A DNA stretch of 39,952 nt. Origin: Methylacidiphilum sp. GTDB lineage: Bacteria; Verrucomicrobiota; Verrucomicrobiia; CAIQCK01. Shown piece after piece: positions 24,160-31,818 of the stretch (within the stretch, counting starts at the first letter, position 1; every line of letters starts with the position of its first letter). A program made the translations under genes and the position numbers. The stretch is taken from assembly GCA_020718125.1 (NCBI GenBank), contig DYDC01000002.1, forward strand, positions 1-39,952, written 5' to 3'. The notes beneath the pieces are model-generated. The model worked only from the letters and a program-made list of their open reading frames with translations, was not told the DNA's origin and ran no database searches.

Positions 24160-25604
24160 GCGCGCGTTGCCCAGCGTCGGTCATTGGCGGCGCCGGCAGC
24201 GGTGTTGGGAAAACATCGCTGACGCTCGGTCTGGCGGCGGCGCTGAAGCAGCGGGGCTTGCGTGTGCAGACGTTCAAGGTCGGCCCGGATTTTCTGGACC
24301 CGACGTATCTGGCGCTCGCATCAGGCCGCACCTGCTACAACCTCGACGGCTGGATGGCCGGGCGCGATTACGTCGAGCGGTTGTTCGCGCGCGCAACGGC
24401 GGACGCGGACATCGCGTTGATCGAGGGCGTCATGGGCCTATTTGACGGCGCGTCGGCGACTTCGCTCGAAGGTTCCACTGCCGAGATCGCGACGTGGTTG
24501 GACGCGCCGGTCTTGCTGGCAATCAACGCGCATGGCGTTGCGCGCAGTGTAGCGGCGGAGGTGAAGGGGTTTGCCACGTTTGAGCCAGCGGTGCGGATTG
24601 CCGGTGTCATCGCGAACCAGATTGGCGGCCAGCGGCATCGGCGGATGTTGGGTGAAGCGCTCGCGACCGCTCAACTGCCGCCGCTGGTCGGGGCCATGCC
24701 GCGCGGTGCGCTGCCGGCGTTGCCGAGCCGTCACTTGGGCTTGGTGACGGCAGACGCGGAGGTGTTGCCGGAGGAAACGATAGAGCGGCTGGCGGCGGCG
24801 TGCGTGGAGCATTTGGATTTGGATGGGATTGTGAAGATGGGTGACTGTAGCCGCCGACGTGAGGAGGCGGTGGACGTGGCTCGACATTCCAATGTCGAGA
24901 CGGGCGGTTGCGATACGCTGCCACAGCCCACGATCTCGACATTGGAATGTCGAGCGACTACCGGCTCCAAGCACTTTCGTCTCGGCGTCGCTTGGGATCG
25001 CGCGTTCCACTTTTATTATCCTGACAATCTCGAGGCGTTGGCGGCTGGCGGCGCCGAGATCGTGAAGTTCTCGCCCATCGCCGACCGCGCTTTGCCGCCC
25101 GACCTCGGCGCGATCTGCCTCGGCGGCGGTTATCCGGAAGTCCACGCCGAGGCGCTCTCTGCCAACCAGCCGATGCGCGAGGCCATCGCGGCATTTGCGG
25201 CGAGCGGGCGAGCGGTCTATGCCGAGTGCGGCGGGCTGATGTATTTGGGCCGGACGGTTCGCGCGCTGGACGGCCGCGTGTGGCCGATGGCGGGCGTGAT
25301 CCCGATCGAGACGGCGATGCTGGAACGGTTGCGCGCGTTGGGCTACGTCGAGGTGGAGTTGGCGGCGGATTCGTTGTGGGGCAGGGCGGGTCAGGCGCTG
25401 CGCGGCCACGAGTTTCATTACTCGGAAATCCGCAACGACGACTCGGCAGCGCAGGGCTGGCAGAAACCTTACCGCGTGGCTCATCGGCGCGGCGGGTCCG
25501 CGGCGGATGGGTTTCAGAAGGGCAACATTGTGGCCAGCTACGTCCATCTACATTTCGCATCGCGACCCGAGGCGGTGCGGCACTTCATTGAGGAAAGTTT
25601 ATGA
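24156..25604 (+). CDS. cbiA: Cobyrinic acid a,c-diamide synthase, with repeat-encoded insert
   Basis: A 482-residue enzyme that amidates the a and c carboxylates of cobyrinic acid with glutamine and ATP. The N-terminal domain has the P-loop GGAGSGVGKTS (from residue 11) and VGPDFLDPTYL; the C-terminal glutamine amidotransferase has Cys358 (AECGGLMYLG). Between them, where homologues pass directly from the N-terminal domain to RLGVAWDRAFHFYYPDNLEAL, about 37 extra residues (SRRREEAVDVARHSNVE... TLECRATTGS) are encoded by a palindromic DNA element at 24846-24957. The element keeps the frame and sits in the interdomain linker, so the enzyme may still work. The gene is coupled to its neighbours by 4-base overlaps. 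Confidence 0.93.
   Translation: MSARCPASVIGGAGSGVGKTSLTLGLAAALKQRGLRVQTFKVGPDFLDPTYLALASGRTCYNLDGWMAGRDYVERLFARATADADIALIEGVMGLFDGASATSLEGSTAEIATWLDAPVLLAINAHGVARSVAAEVKGFATFEPAVRIAGVIANQIGGQRHRRMLGEALATAQLPPLVGAMPRGALPALPSRHLGLVTADAEVLPEETIERLAAACVEHLDLDGIVKMGDCSRRREEAVDVARHSNVETGGCDTLPQPTISTLECRATTGSKHFRLGVAWDRAFHFYYPDNLEALAAGGAEIVKFSPIADRALPPDLGAICLGGGYPEVHAEALSANQPMREAIAAFAASGRAVYAECGGLMYLGRTVRALDGRVWPMAGVIPIETAMLERLRALGYVEVELAADSLWGRAGQALRGHEFHYSEIRNDDSAAQGWQKPYRVAHRRGGSAADGFQKGNIVASYVHLHFASRPEAVRHFIEESL
24846..24957 (+). repeat. Palindromic element inserted in frame in cbiA
   Basis: Two exact reverse-complement 20-mers, ctcgacattccaatgtcgag (24880-24899) and ctcgacattggaatgtcgag (24935-24954), are separated by 35 bases, and each is itself nearly palindromic. 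Before them agccgccgacgtgaggaggc (from 24849) adds a smaller GC-rich hairpin. The element adds about 37 codons without a stop. I recall similar strings as dispersed repeats in Verrucomicrobia genomes, but cannot confirm that here. Confidence 0.75.
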
Positions 25605-26602
25605 CGAAACAAAACGATCCAGCGGGCATTCTCATCGTCGGCCACGGTAGTCCCAGGGCGGAGGCGAACGACGGGTTTGTGACGCTGGCGGGGCGGATCG
25701 GCGGTCGGCTGTGTGGCACGACGGTGCTGCCGGCGTTCTTTTCGATTGCACAGCCGGACATCCCGACGCAGTTGGGCGAGCTGCGCCGGCGCGGTATCCG
25801 GCGCGTGGTGCTGATGCCGTATTTTCTATTCCGCGGCCAGCATATCTCGAAGGACATCCCGACGTTGCTCGATGACTGCCGCCGGCAATATCCCGACATG
25901 ACCATTGAGTTGCTGCCGACGCTCGAGAATGAGCCGGCACTGGAGGACATCGTCGTGGACCGGCTGACGCCGTTCGCAGTGAACGGCCATGTGTTGCCGA
26001 CGGAAGGCGCTGCCATCGAGGGGCGCAGTTTCGAACTGATTGACGGTCATCTCCGCGGCATGGCGTGGCGCAACGAGCGGGAGGCGGCGGTCGTCCGGCG
26101 CGCGGTCCATGCGACGGCCGACGTCACATTCGCGCGCTCAATGCGGATTCATCCGGTCGCCGTCGAGCGTGGCGTGGCCGCGCTGACGGCGGGCAAGCCG
26201 GTGATTTGCGATATCGAGATGCTCAAGGCCGGCATCACGCGCAGCGCGGGGCCGGTGCTCTGCGCTGTGAGCGACGAGGATGTGATTGCGGCAGCGAGAA
26301 CCGAAGGCTGCACGCGCGCCGCGGCGGCGATGGAGAAGCTCGCGCCGCGGATGGACGGCGCGGTCGTGGCGGTGGGCAACGCGCCCACTGCGCTGTGGAA
26401 GATCATGGAGTTGGCGCGCAACGGCGGTCCGCAGCCGGCGGTGGTGGTGGGCCTGCCGGTTGGTTTGGTGGGCGCGCGCGAGTCGAAGCTGGCCCTGATC
26501 GAGAGCGGTTTGTGTTACGTGACGAACACGACGCCGCGCGGCGGCAGCCCCGTGGCCGCGGCGGCGGTGAACGCGCTGGCGTTGCTGGCAAAGAAAGCGT
26601 GA
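25601..26602 (+). CDS. cbiX-cbiC: CbiX-CbiC fusion: sirohydrochlorin cobaltochelatase and precorrin-8 methylmutase
   Basis: One 333-residue polypeptide. Residues 1 to about 125 form a short CbiX (CbiXS size) that inserts cobalt into sirohydrochlorin; the metal-handling histidines are at 15 (IVGHGSPRAEAN) and 81 (RGQHISKDIP). Residues about 138-333 are CbiC/CobH, which moves the C11 methyl group to C12 of cobalt-precorrin-8: IEGRSFELIDGHL, the catalytic His170 in VVRRAVHATADVTFARS, AGITR and VAVGNAPTALWK are present. The start overlaps cbiA by 4 bases. The stop TGA shares one base with the cbiM ATG. The CbiX domain marks the pathway as early cobalt insertion. Confidence 0.94.
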   Translation: MTKQNDPAGILIVGHGSPRAEANDGFVTLAGRIGGRLCGTTVLPAFFSIAQPDIPTQLGELRRRGIRRVVLMPYFLFRGQHISKDIPTLLDDCRRQYPDMTIELLPTLENEPALEDIVVDRLTPFAVNGHVLPTEGAAIEGRSFELIDGHLRGMAWRNEREAAVVRRAVHATADVTFARSMRIHPVAVERGVAALTAGKPVICDIEMLKAGITRSAGPVLCAVSDEDVIAAARTEGCTRAAAAMEKLAPRMDGAVVAVGNAPTALWKIMELARNGGPQPAVVVGLPVGLVGARESKLALIESGLCYVTNTTPRGGSPVAAAAVNALALLAKKA

Positions 26603-27444
26603 TGAAATCCGAAATCCGAGGCTCGAAAGCCGAAACCAATTCGAAGCAAGACACTCGAAAGCCGAAATCGGCAAACGCTGTGACTGCCGTTTCGGATTTC
26701 GGATTGCGAGCGTGTTTCGGGTTTCGGATTTTGTGCTTCGGATTTCTTCTTCTCGTCGCCGCGCCTTCAGCGTGGGCCATGCACATTTCCGAAGGCATCC
26801 TGCCGGTCGGCTGGGCGGGCGCTTGGTTGCTGGTGGCGCTGCCGTTTCTGGCTTGGGGCATCCGCCAGATCAAGCGGCGCGGCCAGACCGAGCCGCGTTA
26901 CCGGGCGTTCGTCGCGCTGGTCGGCGCGGCGGTTTTCATTATCTCGTGCATGCCGATTCCTGTGCCGACGGCGGGGACTTGCTCGCATCCGTGCGGCACA
27001 GGGCTGGCGGCGATTCTGATCGGGCCGGGGCCGACTGTGGTCGTGGCGAGCATCGCGCTGCTGTTGCAGGCGTTGTTCATGGCGCACGGCGGGCTGACGA
27101 CGCTGGGTGGCAACATCGTTTCAATGGGCGTGGTCGGCGCGCTGGTCGGGTTTGGCGCGTTCCGGCTGCTGCGCGGGGCGGGTGCGTCGGTGGCGGTCGC
27201 GGCGTTTGCGGCCGGTGCGTTATCGGACTGGGCGACTTACGCGACGACGTCGGCGGAACTGGCCTTGGCGCTTCATGGTGGAGGTTCACTTTGGAGCTTG
27301 CTGGGGGCGATCATGATGGCGTTCGTGCCGACCCAACTGCCGCTGGGCATCTTCGAGGGCATTCTCTCGGTTGGCGCGTGCCGGTTCGTAAGCTCACGCC
27401 GCCCGGAGTTGGTCGAGCGGTTGCTGGCGAGGAGTTCTGGATGA
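26602..27444 (+). CDS. cbiM: Cobalt ECF transporter substrate-capture protein CbiM
   Basis: A 280-residue membrane protein that binds Co2+ for the CbiMQO energy-coupling-factor importer. The mature part starts at Met60-His61 (MHISEGILPVGWAG), whose histidine coordinates cobalt in this family once the signal peptide is removed; AWA just before it is a good signal-peptidase site. IPVPTAGTCSHPCGTGLAAILIGP and LLLQALFMAHGGLTTLGGN are conserved CbiM motifs. The first ~45 residues (MKSEIRGSKAETNSK... FGFRILCFG) are encoded by heptamer repeats at 26604-26746, so the signal peptide has an unusually long repeat-derived front. An internal start is not excluded. The ATG at 26602 shares one base with the upstream stop. 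Confidence 0.9.
   Translation: MKSEIRGSKAETNSKQDTRKPKSANAVTAVSDFGLRACFGFRILCFGFLLLVAAPSAWAMHISEGILPVGWAGAWLLVALPFLAWGIRQIKRRGQTEPRYRAFVALVGAAVFIISCMPIPVPTAGTCSHPCGTGLAAILIGPGPTVVVASIALLLQALFMAHGGLTTLGGNIVSMGVVGALVGFGAFRLLRGAGASVAVAAFAAGALSDWATYATTSAELALALHGGGSLWSLLGAIMMAFVPTQLPLGIFEGILSVGACRFVSSRRPELVERLLARSSG
26604..26746 (+). repeat. Inverted clusters of tandem heptamers in the 5' end of cbiM
   Basis: The left half begins with GAAATCC twice (26604-26617) and continues with degenerate 7-mers (GAGGCTC, GAAAGCC, GAAACCA). The right half holds the complement, TTTCGGA twice (26690-26703), then TTTCGGG and TTTCGGA (26715-26728) and CTTCGGA (26736-26742). The two halves can pair as a long imperfect hairpin. 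The element stays open in the cbiM frame and encodes most of the residues ahead of the signal peptide. Confidence 0.75.
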
Positions 27445-27734
27445 AACTAAGCGCGCTGATCGCAGTGACGCTGCTTGCGTTGGCGACATGGCCTGTGCCT
27501 GGCGCCGAGACCGGTAAGTGGCCTGGCGTGGACGAGACGGTAGTGGAGAAGTTCGCCCGCGAAGCCGTCCGTGAGCCGCGCGAGCCGTTCATCAACACCG
27601 ACCAAGGCGACTTGCTGTTGCCCGTGTTTCTCATCGCTGGCGCGGCGGGTGGATTTGTCGGCGGTTACTATTTTCACGCGCTGTTTCCGCCGCGCGAGAA
27701 GAAGTCAGCGCCATCGGGAGCCGGCCGCTCATGA
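27441..27734 (+). CDS. Small membrane partner of CbiM (in the CbiN position)
   Basis: A 97-residue protein with an N-terminal signal peptide or helix (MKLSALIAVTLLALATWPVPGA), a periplasmic stretch (GKWPGVDETVVEKFAREA, then PFINTDQGD) and a second helix (LLLPVFLIAGAAGGFVGGYYFHALF), ending in a basic cytoplasmic tail. Size, two-helix layout and position between cbiM and cbiQ are those of CbiN, the auxiliary subunit of cobalt ECF transporters. I do not recognise CbiN sequence motifs, so this may be a different family filling the same role. It overlaps both neighbours by 4 bases. Confidence 0.75.
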   Translation: MKLSALIAVTLLALATWPVPGAETGKWPGVDETVVEKFAREAVREPREPFINTDQGDLLLPVFLIAGAAGGFVGGYYFHALFPPREKKSAPSGAGRS

Positions 27735-28516
27735 CGCAGACCTTCGAACTGTTCTCCGACCTGTTCGCTTTGCGGAACAACGCGCTCTCGCGGCGCGACC
27801 CGCGCGCGAAACTGCTGGCGTGCGTTGCCGCGACGGTCGCGGCGGGCCTCTCGACGCGGGTGCATCTGCCGCTGGCCGTGATGGCGGTGGCGATGGGCGG
27901 CATGTTGTTGGTGCGCGTGCCGGTGCGGTTGATCGTCGCGCGATTGTTGCCGCCGCTGGGCATCGTGGCGTTGTTGGGATTGCTGCGGACGTTCTTGATC
28001 GGCTCGACGCCGCTGGGCCAGGTCGCGCTCGGCTCATGGACGTTGACGGCGACGCAGGAAGGATTCCACGAGGGCGTGTTGCTGCTGGCGCGGGTGTTGG
28101 GCGCGGTGAGCGCGTTGATTCTCTTGAGCCTGACGACGCCGGCGCACCGGGTGTTTGCGGCGTTGCGGTGGCTGCGCGTGCCGCAAGTGTGGGTCGAGAC
28201 GGCGATGTTGATGTATCGCTACGTCTTCCTGCTGCTGGATCAAACGGCCGACATCTTCGCGGCGCAACGGGCGCGACTGGGCTACGCGGGCGCGGCGCGT
28301 TCGCTGCGCTCGATGGGCACGCTCGGCGGGGCGGTGTTGCAACGCGCGTTCGATCAGGCCGACCGCGCACACGAGGCGATGATGGCGCGCGGCTACCGCG
28401 GGGAGATTCCGTTTGGCACACTCGGTCCGACGCCGGCGGGCGACATGCTGTTGCTGGGCGCGGTGCTGGCGTTGCTGGCGGTGGGGCTTGCGCTGGGGGA
28501 GGGCTGGCTCGCATGA
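27731..28516 (+). CDS. cbiQ: Cobalt ECF transporter transmembrane protein CbiQ
   Basis: A 261-residue inner-membrane coupling protein of the EcfT/CbiQ family. It has four to five hydrophobic segments, the family start NALSRRDPRAKLLACVAATVA, and the cytoplasmic coupling helices with AALRWLRVPQVWVETAMLMYRYVFLLLDQ and QRARLGY, then AMMARGYRGE. The last contains the Ala-Arg-Gly motif that contacts the ATPase. It links CbiM to CbiO and is coupled to both neighbours by ATGA overlaps. Confidence 0.93.
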   Translation: MTQTFELFSDLFALRNNALSRRDPRAKLLACVAATVAAGLSTRVHLPLAVMAVAMGGMLLVRVPVRLIVARLLPPLGIVALLGLLRTFLIGSTPLGQVALGSWTLTATQEGFHEGVLLLARVLGAVSALILLSLTTPAHRVFAALRWLRVPQVWVETAMLMYRYVFLLLDQTADIFAAQRARLGYAGAARSLRSMGTLGGAVLQRAFDQADRAHEAMMARGYRGEIPFGTLGPTPAGDMLLLGAVLALLAVGLALGEGWLA

Positions 28517-29400
28517 ACGCGCCCGGCAAACCGTTCCTGATCGAGATGGAGAACGTCTCGTTCGCCTACGATGAAGGATCGCTGGCGTTGAAGAACGTCA
28601 ACTTCCGTGTCCGCGCGGGCGAGTTCGTTTCGATGCTCGCGTCGAACGGTTCCGGCAAGACGACGCTGATCAAGGTGCTGGCGAAGCTGTTGACGCCGCA
28701 GCAGGGGACCGTCCGCATCGCCGGGCGGGATGTGCGGGCGATGACGGCTGGGCATCTCTACCAGCAGATCGGGCTGCTGCTGCAAGACCCGAACGACCAG
28801 CTTTTCGCGCCAACGGTGGAGGACGACGTTGCGTTCGGCCCGCGGAACCTGGGACTGCCGGACGTAGAAGTGGAGCAGCGGGCGGAGGAATCGCTCGCGG
28901 CGGTTGGTGTGGCGGCGTTGCGCAAGCGGGCGATTCATCACCTGAGCTTCGGCGAGCGCAAACGCGTCTGCCTGGCCGGCGTGCTGGCGATGCGACCGAA
29001 GATTCTTGTGCTGGACGAGCCGACGGCCGGGCTGGACCCTGCGGGCGAGTCGCAGATGTTGCAGTTGCTGAGCCGGCTGAACCGCGAGCAAGGCATCTCG
29101 CTGGTGTTGGCGACGCATTCCGTGGACCTGCTGCCGCTGTTTGCCGACCGCATCTACGTGCTCAACCGCGGCGAGGTCGTGAAAGACGGCGCGCCGGAGG
29201 AGATTTTTGCCGATCAGGAGATGATGCATCGCGTCGGGCTGCGGCTGCCTTACATTTCGCGGCTCATCCACGAGATGCGCTGCTACGACGGCGTGCGGAT
29301 CGAAGGCTTGCCGTTGACGTTGCGCGAGGCGCGGCTGCGGCTGCTGGAACTGATTCCGCCGCAGTTGATCATGGAGTCGTTGAAGGAAAAAACGCCATGA
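28513..29400 (+). CDS. cbiO: Cobalt ECF transporter ATPase CbiO
   Basis: A 295-residue ABC ATPase that drives cobalt uptake. Walker A is ASNGSGKTT (residues 43-51), the Q-loop is LLLQDPNDQLFAPTVEDDVAFGP, Walker B is ILVLDEPTAGLDP and the switch histidine is in LATHSVD. The signature reads LSFGERKR rather than LSGGQ; this aromatic form is seen in some CbiO branches. A C-terminal extension of about 50 residues (YISRLIHEMRCYDGVRIEGLPLTLREARLRLLEL) follows the ATPase core. ATG at 28513 overlaps the cbiQ stop; much longer open frame upstream is cbiQ shadow. Confidence 0.94.
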   Translation: MNAPGKPFLIEMENVSFAYDEGSLALKNVNFRVRAGEFVSMLASNGSGKTTLIKVLAKLLTPQQGTVRIAGRDVRAMTAGHLYQQIGLLLQDPNDQLFAPTVEDDVAFGPRNLGLPDVEVEQRAEESLAAVGVAALRKRAIHHLSFGERKRVCLAGVLAMRPKILVLDEPTAGLDPAGESQMLQLLSRLNREQGISLVLATHSVDLLPLFADRIYVLNRGEVVKDGAPEEIFADQEMMHRVGLRLPYISRLIHEMRCYDGVRIEGLPLTLREARLRLLELIPPQLIMESLKEKTP

Positions 29401-30452
29401 CCGAACTGCGCGGCGGCTACACGACCGGGGCGTGCGCGGCGGCGGCGGCCAAGGCGGCGGCGATGGTGCTTTGCGGCGCGGAACCGCCCGTGTGCGTGAC
29501 GCTGGAATTGCCGGATGGCGAGGCGGTGGAGTTCGGCATCATCAACGCGCGTCGCATCGAAGGCGGGGCCGAGGCGGCGGTTCGCAAGGACGCGGGTGAC
29601 GACCCGGACATCACGCATGGGGCGTTTGTCGTGGCGAGCGTGCGGTGGGCGGACGACGGCGCGCTGCGTGTCCTCGCGGGCGAAGGCGTGGGGACTGTCA
29701 CGAAACCCGGTCTTCAGGCGCCGCCGGGCGAGCCCGCGATCAATCCCGCACCGCGGCGGATGATCAAGGCGGCGGTGCGCACGGTGACGCCGCGAGGCGT
29801 GCAGGTGACGATTTCGATTCCCGGCGGACGCGAACTGGCGGCGAAGACGTTCAACCAACGGCTCGGCATCGAAGGCGGCTTGTCGGTGCTGGGCACGACT
29901 GGCCGCGTGCGACCGTTCAGTTGTCCGGTGCTGCGCGAGGCGCTCCGGTGCGCGCTCGATGTCGCGGCGGCTGCGGGCGTGACGGCGCCGGTGCTGGTGC
30001 CGGGCCACATCGGCGAACGGGCGGCGCAGCGGCATTTCCGGCTGCGCGATGAACAGGTCGTGCTGGTTGGCAATGAATGGGGCTTCATGCTCGACAGCGT
30101 GCGCGAACGGCCGTTTGAACGGCTGTTGGTGGTCGGTCACCCAGGCAAGCTGGCGAAGCTTGCCGCCGGGGAATGGGACACGCACTCGTCGCGCTCCAGT
30201 TCGGCTGTGCCGCTCGTGATGACGCTGGCGGCGCGCGTGACGGGCCGCCCTGCGCCGGAGAGTCCAACGGTGGAGGGCGTATTCGCCGCGTTGGCGCAGC
30301 CGGCGCGTGCGCAGCTTGGCGACGAGTTGGCGCGCGAGGTCCAACGCGCTTTGGAAGCGCGCGTCCGGCATGGTCAGGCCGTGACGGTGGGGTTGGTGAA
30401 CATGGAAGGCGACATCCTCGGTGGAGCAGGAGATTTCGGAGCATGGCAATGA
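29397..30452 (+). CDS. cbiD: Cobalt-precorrin-5B C1-methyltransferase
   Basis: A 351-residue enzyme that methylates C1 of the corrin ring with S-adenosylmethionine in the early-cobalt pathway. Signatures: LRGGYTTGACAAAAAKAAA at the start, RKDAGDDPDITHGAFVVASV, GEGVGTVTKPGL, INPAPRRMI, GTTGRVRPFS and GHPGKLAKLAAGEWDTHSS. Length and order are normal. CbiD is diagnostic of the early-cobalt (anaerobic) route. Its end overlaps cbiE by 4 bases. Confidence 0.95.
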   Translation: MTELRGGYTTGACAAAAAKAAAMVLCGAEPPVCVTLELPDGEAVEFGIINARRIEGGAEAAVRKDAGDDPDITHGAFVVASVRWADDGALRVLAGEGVGTVTKPGLQAPPGEPAINPAPRRMIKAAVRTVTPRGVQVTISIPGGRELAAKTFNQRLGIEGGLSVLGTTGRVRPFSCPVLREALRCALDVAAAAGVTAPVLVPGHIGERAAQRHFRLRDEQVVLVGNEWGFMLDSVRERPFERLLVVGHPGKLAKLAAGEWDTHSSRSSSAVPLVMTLAARVTGRPAPESPTVEGVFAALAQPARAQLGDELAREVQRALEARVRHGQAVTVGLVNMEGDILGGAGDFGAWQ

Positions 30453-31087
30453 CACACCCCATCACCATCGCCGGCTGCGGGCCGGGCGCGGCGGAGTTCG
30501 TCACCCCGGCGGCGCGCGAAGCAGCGAAGAGCGCGACTGTTCTCGTTGGCGCAAGACGGTTGATGGAACTGTTCCCGGCGGCGACGGCGGAACGGATCGC
30601 GTGCGAAGGCGTGATCGAGCCATTGTTGGATCGCTTGGCAGAGTTGCGCGACGGTGGCGCGGGGGTGGTTGTGTTGGTCAGTGGCGATCCGGGTGTGTTC
30701 AGCCTGACGCAGAAGGTCGTGCAGCGGTTCGGCCGCGCCAACTGCCGGATCATTCCCGGCGTCAGTTCCGTGCAGGTCGCGTTTGCGCGAATCGGGCTGG
30801 ATTGGGCCGATGCGCGGATCATCAGCGCCCACGCGCGGACGCCGGCGGCGACGGCGGAGGAACTGGCGCGGCACGACCGGATCGCGGTGTTGGCGGGCAC
30901 GCGCGAGGCGATGGAGTGGATCGGCCGGACGGCGTTGAAACTCGGATTGGACTACGCGGCGTTTGTCTGCGAGAACCTGACGCTGCCCGACGAGCGCGTG
31001 AGCGAAGTGCGGGCGGCGGAACTGGCCGCGTGGCCGGCGGCGTCACGGACGGTGGTGTTGTTGGTGCGCGAGGAATTGTTGAGATGA
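30449..31087 (+). CDS. cbiE: Cobalt-precorrin-7 C5-methyltransferase
   Basis: A 212-residue SAM-dependent corrin methyltransferase of the tetrapyrrole methylase family. GCGPGAAEFVTPAAREAAKSATVLVGARR at the start, VLVSGDPGVFSL and IIPGVSSVQVAFARIGLDWADARIISAHAR are family motifs of CbiE/CobL-N. Two ATGs are close: 30443 and 30449. The ribosome-binding site GGAG at 30438-30441 sits 7 bases before 30449 but only one base before 30443, and 30449 gives the ATGA overlap used elsewhere in the operon, so 30449 is chosen. The C15-methyltransferase/decarboxylase half (CbiT), often fused or adjacent, is absent. Confidence 0.92.
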   Translation: MTHPITIAGCGPGAAEFVTPAAREAAKSATVLVGARRLMELFPAATAERIACEGVIEPLLDRLAELRDGGAGVVVLVSGDPGVFSLTQKVVQRFGRANCRIIPGVSSVQVAFARIGLDWADARIISAHARTPAATAEELARHDRIAVLAGTREAMEWIGRTALKLGLDYAAFVCENLTLPDERVSEVRAAELAAWPAASRTVVLLVREELLR

Positions 31088-31818
31088 AACTCGGAACTCT
31101 ATACGGAATCGGCGTCGGCGTCGGCGACCCGGAATGGCTGACGGTGAAAGCCGTGCGCCTCCTTGGCGCGTGCCGCCACGTCTGCGTGCCGCGGGCGCGG
31201 GCGGCGGCGGACAGCACGGCGCTGGAGGCCGCGAAACCTTATCTGCGCGCCGACGCGGAGGTGCATCCGATCACGTTCCCGATGAGCGCCGACCGGAGCG
31301 TGCTGGAGGAGGGCTGGCGCAAGGCGGCCGAGGAGGTGCTCGCGCTGCTGACGCGCGGCGAGGACGTGTGTTTCCTGACGCTGGGCGATGCGTTGCTCTA
31401 CTCGACCTACATCTACCTGCTGCGGGCGTTGAAACGGCTCGCGCCCGACGCGCCGACCGTGACGGTGCCGGGCATCACGGCGTTCAGCGCGTGCGCGGCG
31501 CTGACGCAGTTCCCCATTGGCGAAGGCAAACGACTGGTGACCATCGTGCCCGGCTCGGACGATTTCGCCGAGTTCGCCGCGTCGCTGGATCGCGGCGGGA
31601 CGGTCGTGTTGATGAAGGTGGGCGAGCGGTTGCAGCGCGTGTTGCAGGAACTGGACGCGCGCGGCCTGCTGGAGCGCGCGGTGTTTGTCTCGCACGCCGG
31701 GTTGCCGGAGCAGCGGATCGAAACCGACCTGCGACGGCTGCTGGGGGCGGACGAGAAGACGGGCTATCTGTCGCTGCTGATCATCCAGGCCGGCGACGGC
31801 GCGGAGGGCAGGCGATGA
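31084..31818 (+). CDS. cbiL: Cobalt-precorrin-2 C20-methyltransferase
   Basis: A 244-residue SAM-dependent methyltransferase that adds a methyl group at C20. It begins GTLYGIGVGVGDPEWLTVKAVRLLGACRHVCVPRA, the CbiL/CobI form of the GxGxGDP motif, and has ITFPMSADRSVLEEGWRKAAEEV, FLTLGDALLYSTYIYLL, VPGITAFSACAALTQFPIGEG and VLMKVGERL. It is coupled to cbiE and cbiF by 4-base overlaps. Confidence 0.95.
   Translation: MKLGTLYGIGVGVGDPEWLTVKAVRLLGACRHVCVPRARAAADSTALEAAKPYLRADAEVHPITFPMSADRSVLEEGWRKAAEEVLALLTRGEDVCFLTLGDALLYSTYIYLLRALKRLAPDAPTVTVPGITAFSACAALTQFPIGEGKRLVTIVPGSDDFAEFAASLDRGGTVVLMKVGERLQRVLQELDARGLLERAVFVSHAGLPEQRIETDLRRLLGADEKTGYLSLLIIQAGDGAEGRR

Noticed and set aside
24846..24957. 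Reading the inverted arms in cbiA as a CRISPR repeat pair.
   Set aside because: Only two arms, in opposite orientation, inside a coding frame, with no array and no cas genes.
30173..30448. A longer N terminus for CbiE, starting at 30173.
   Set aside because: The extra residues are glycine/arginine-rich antisense-like sequence from the cbiD frame, and the ribosome-binding site supports 30449.
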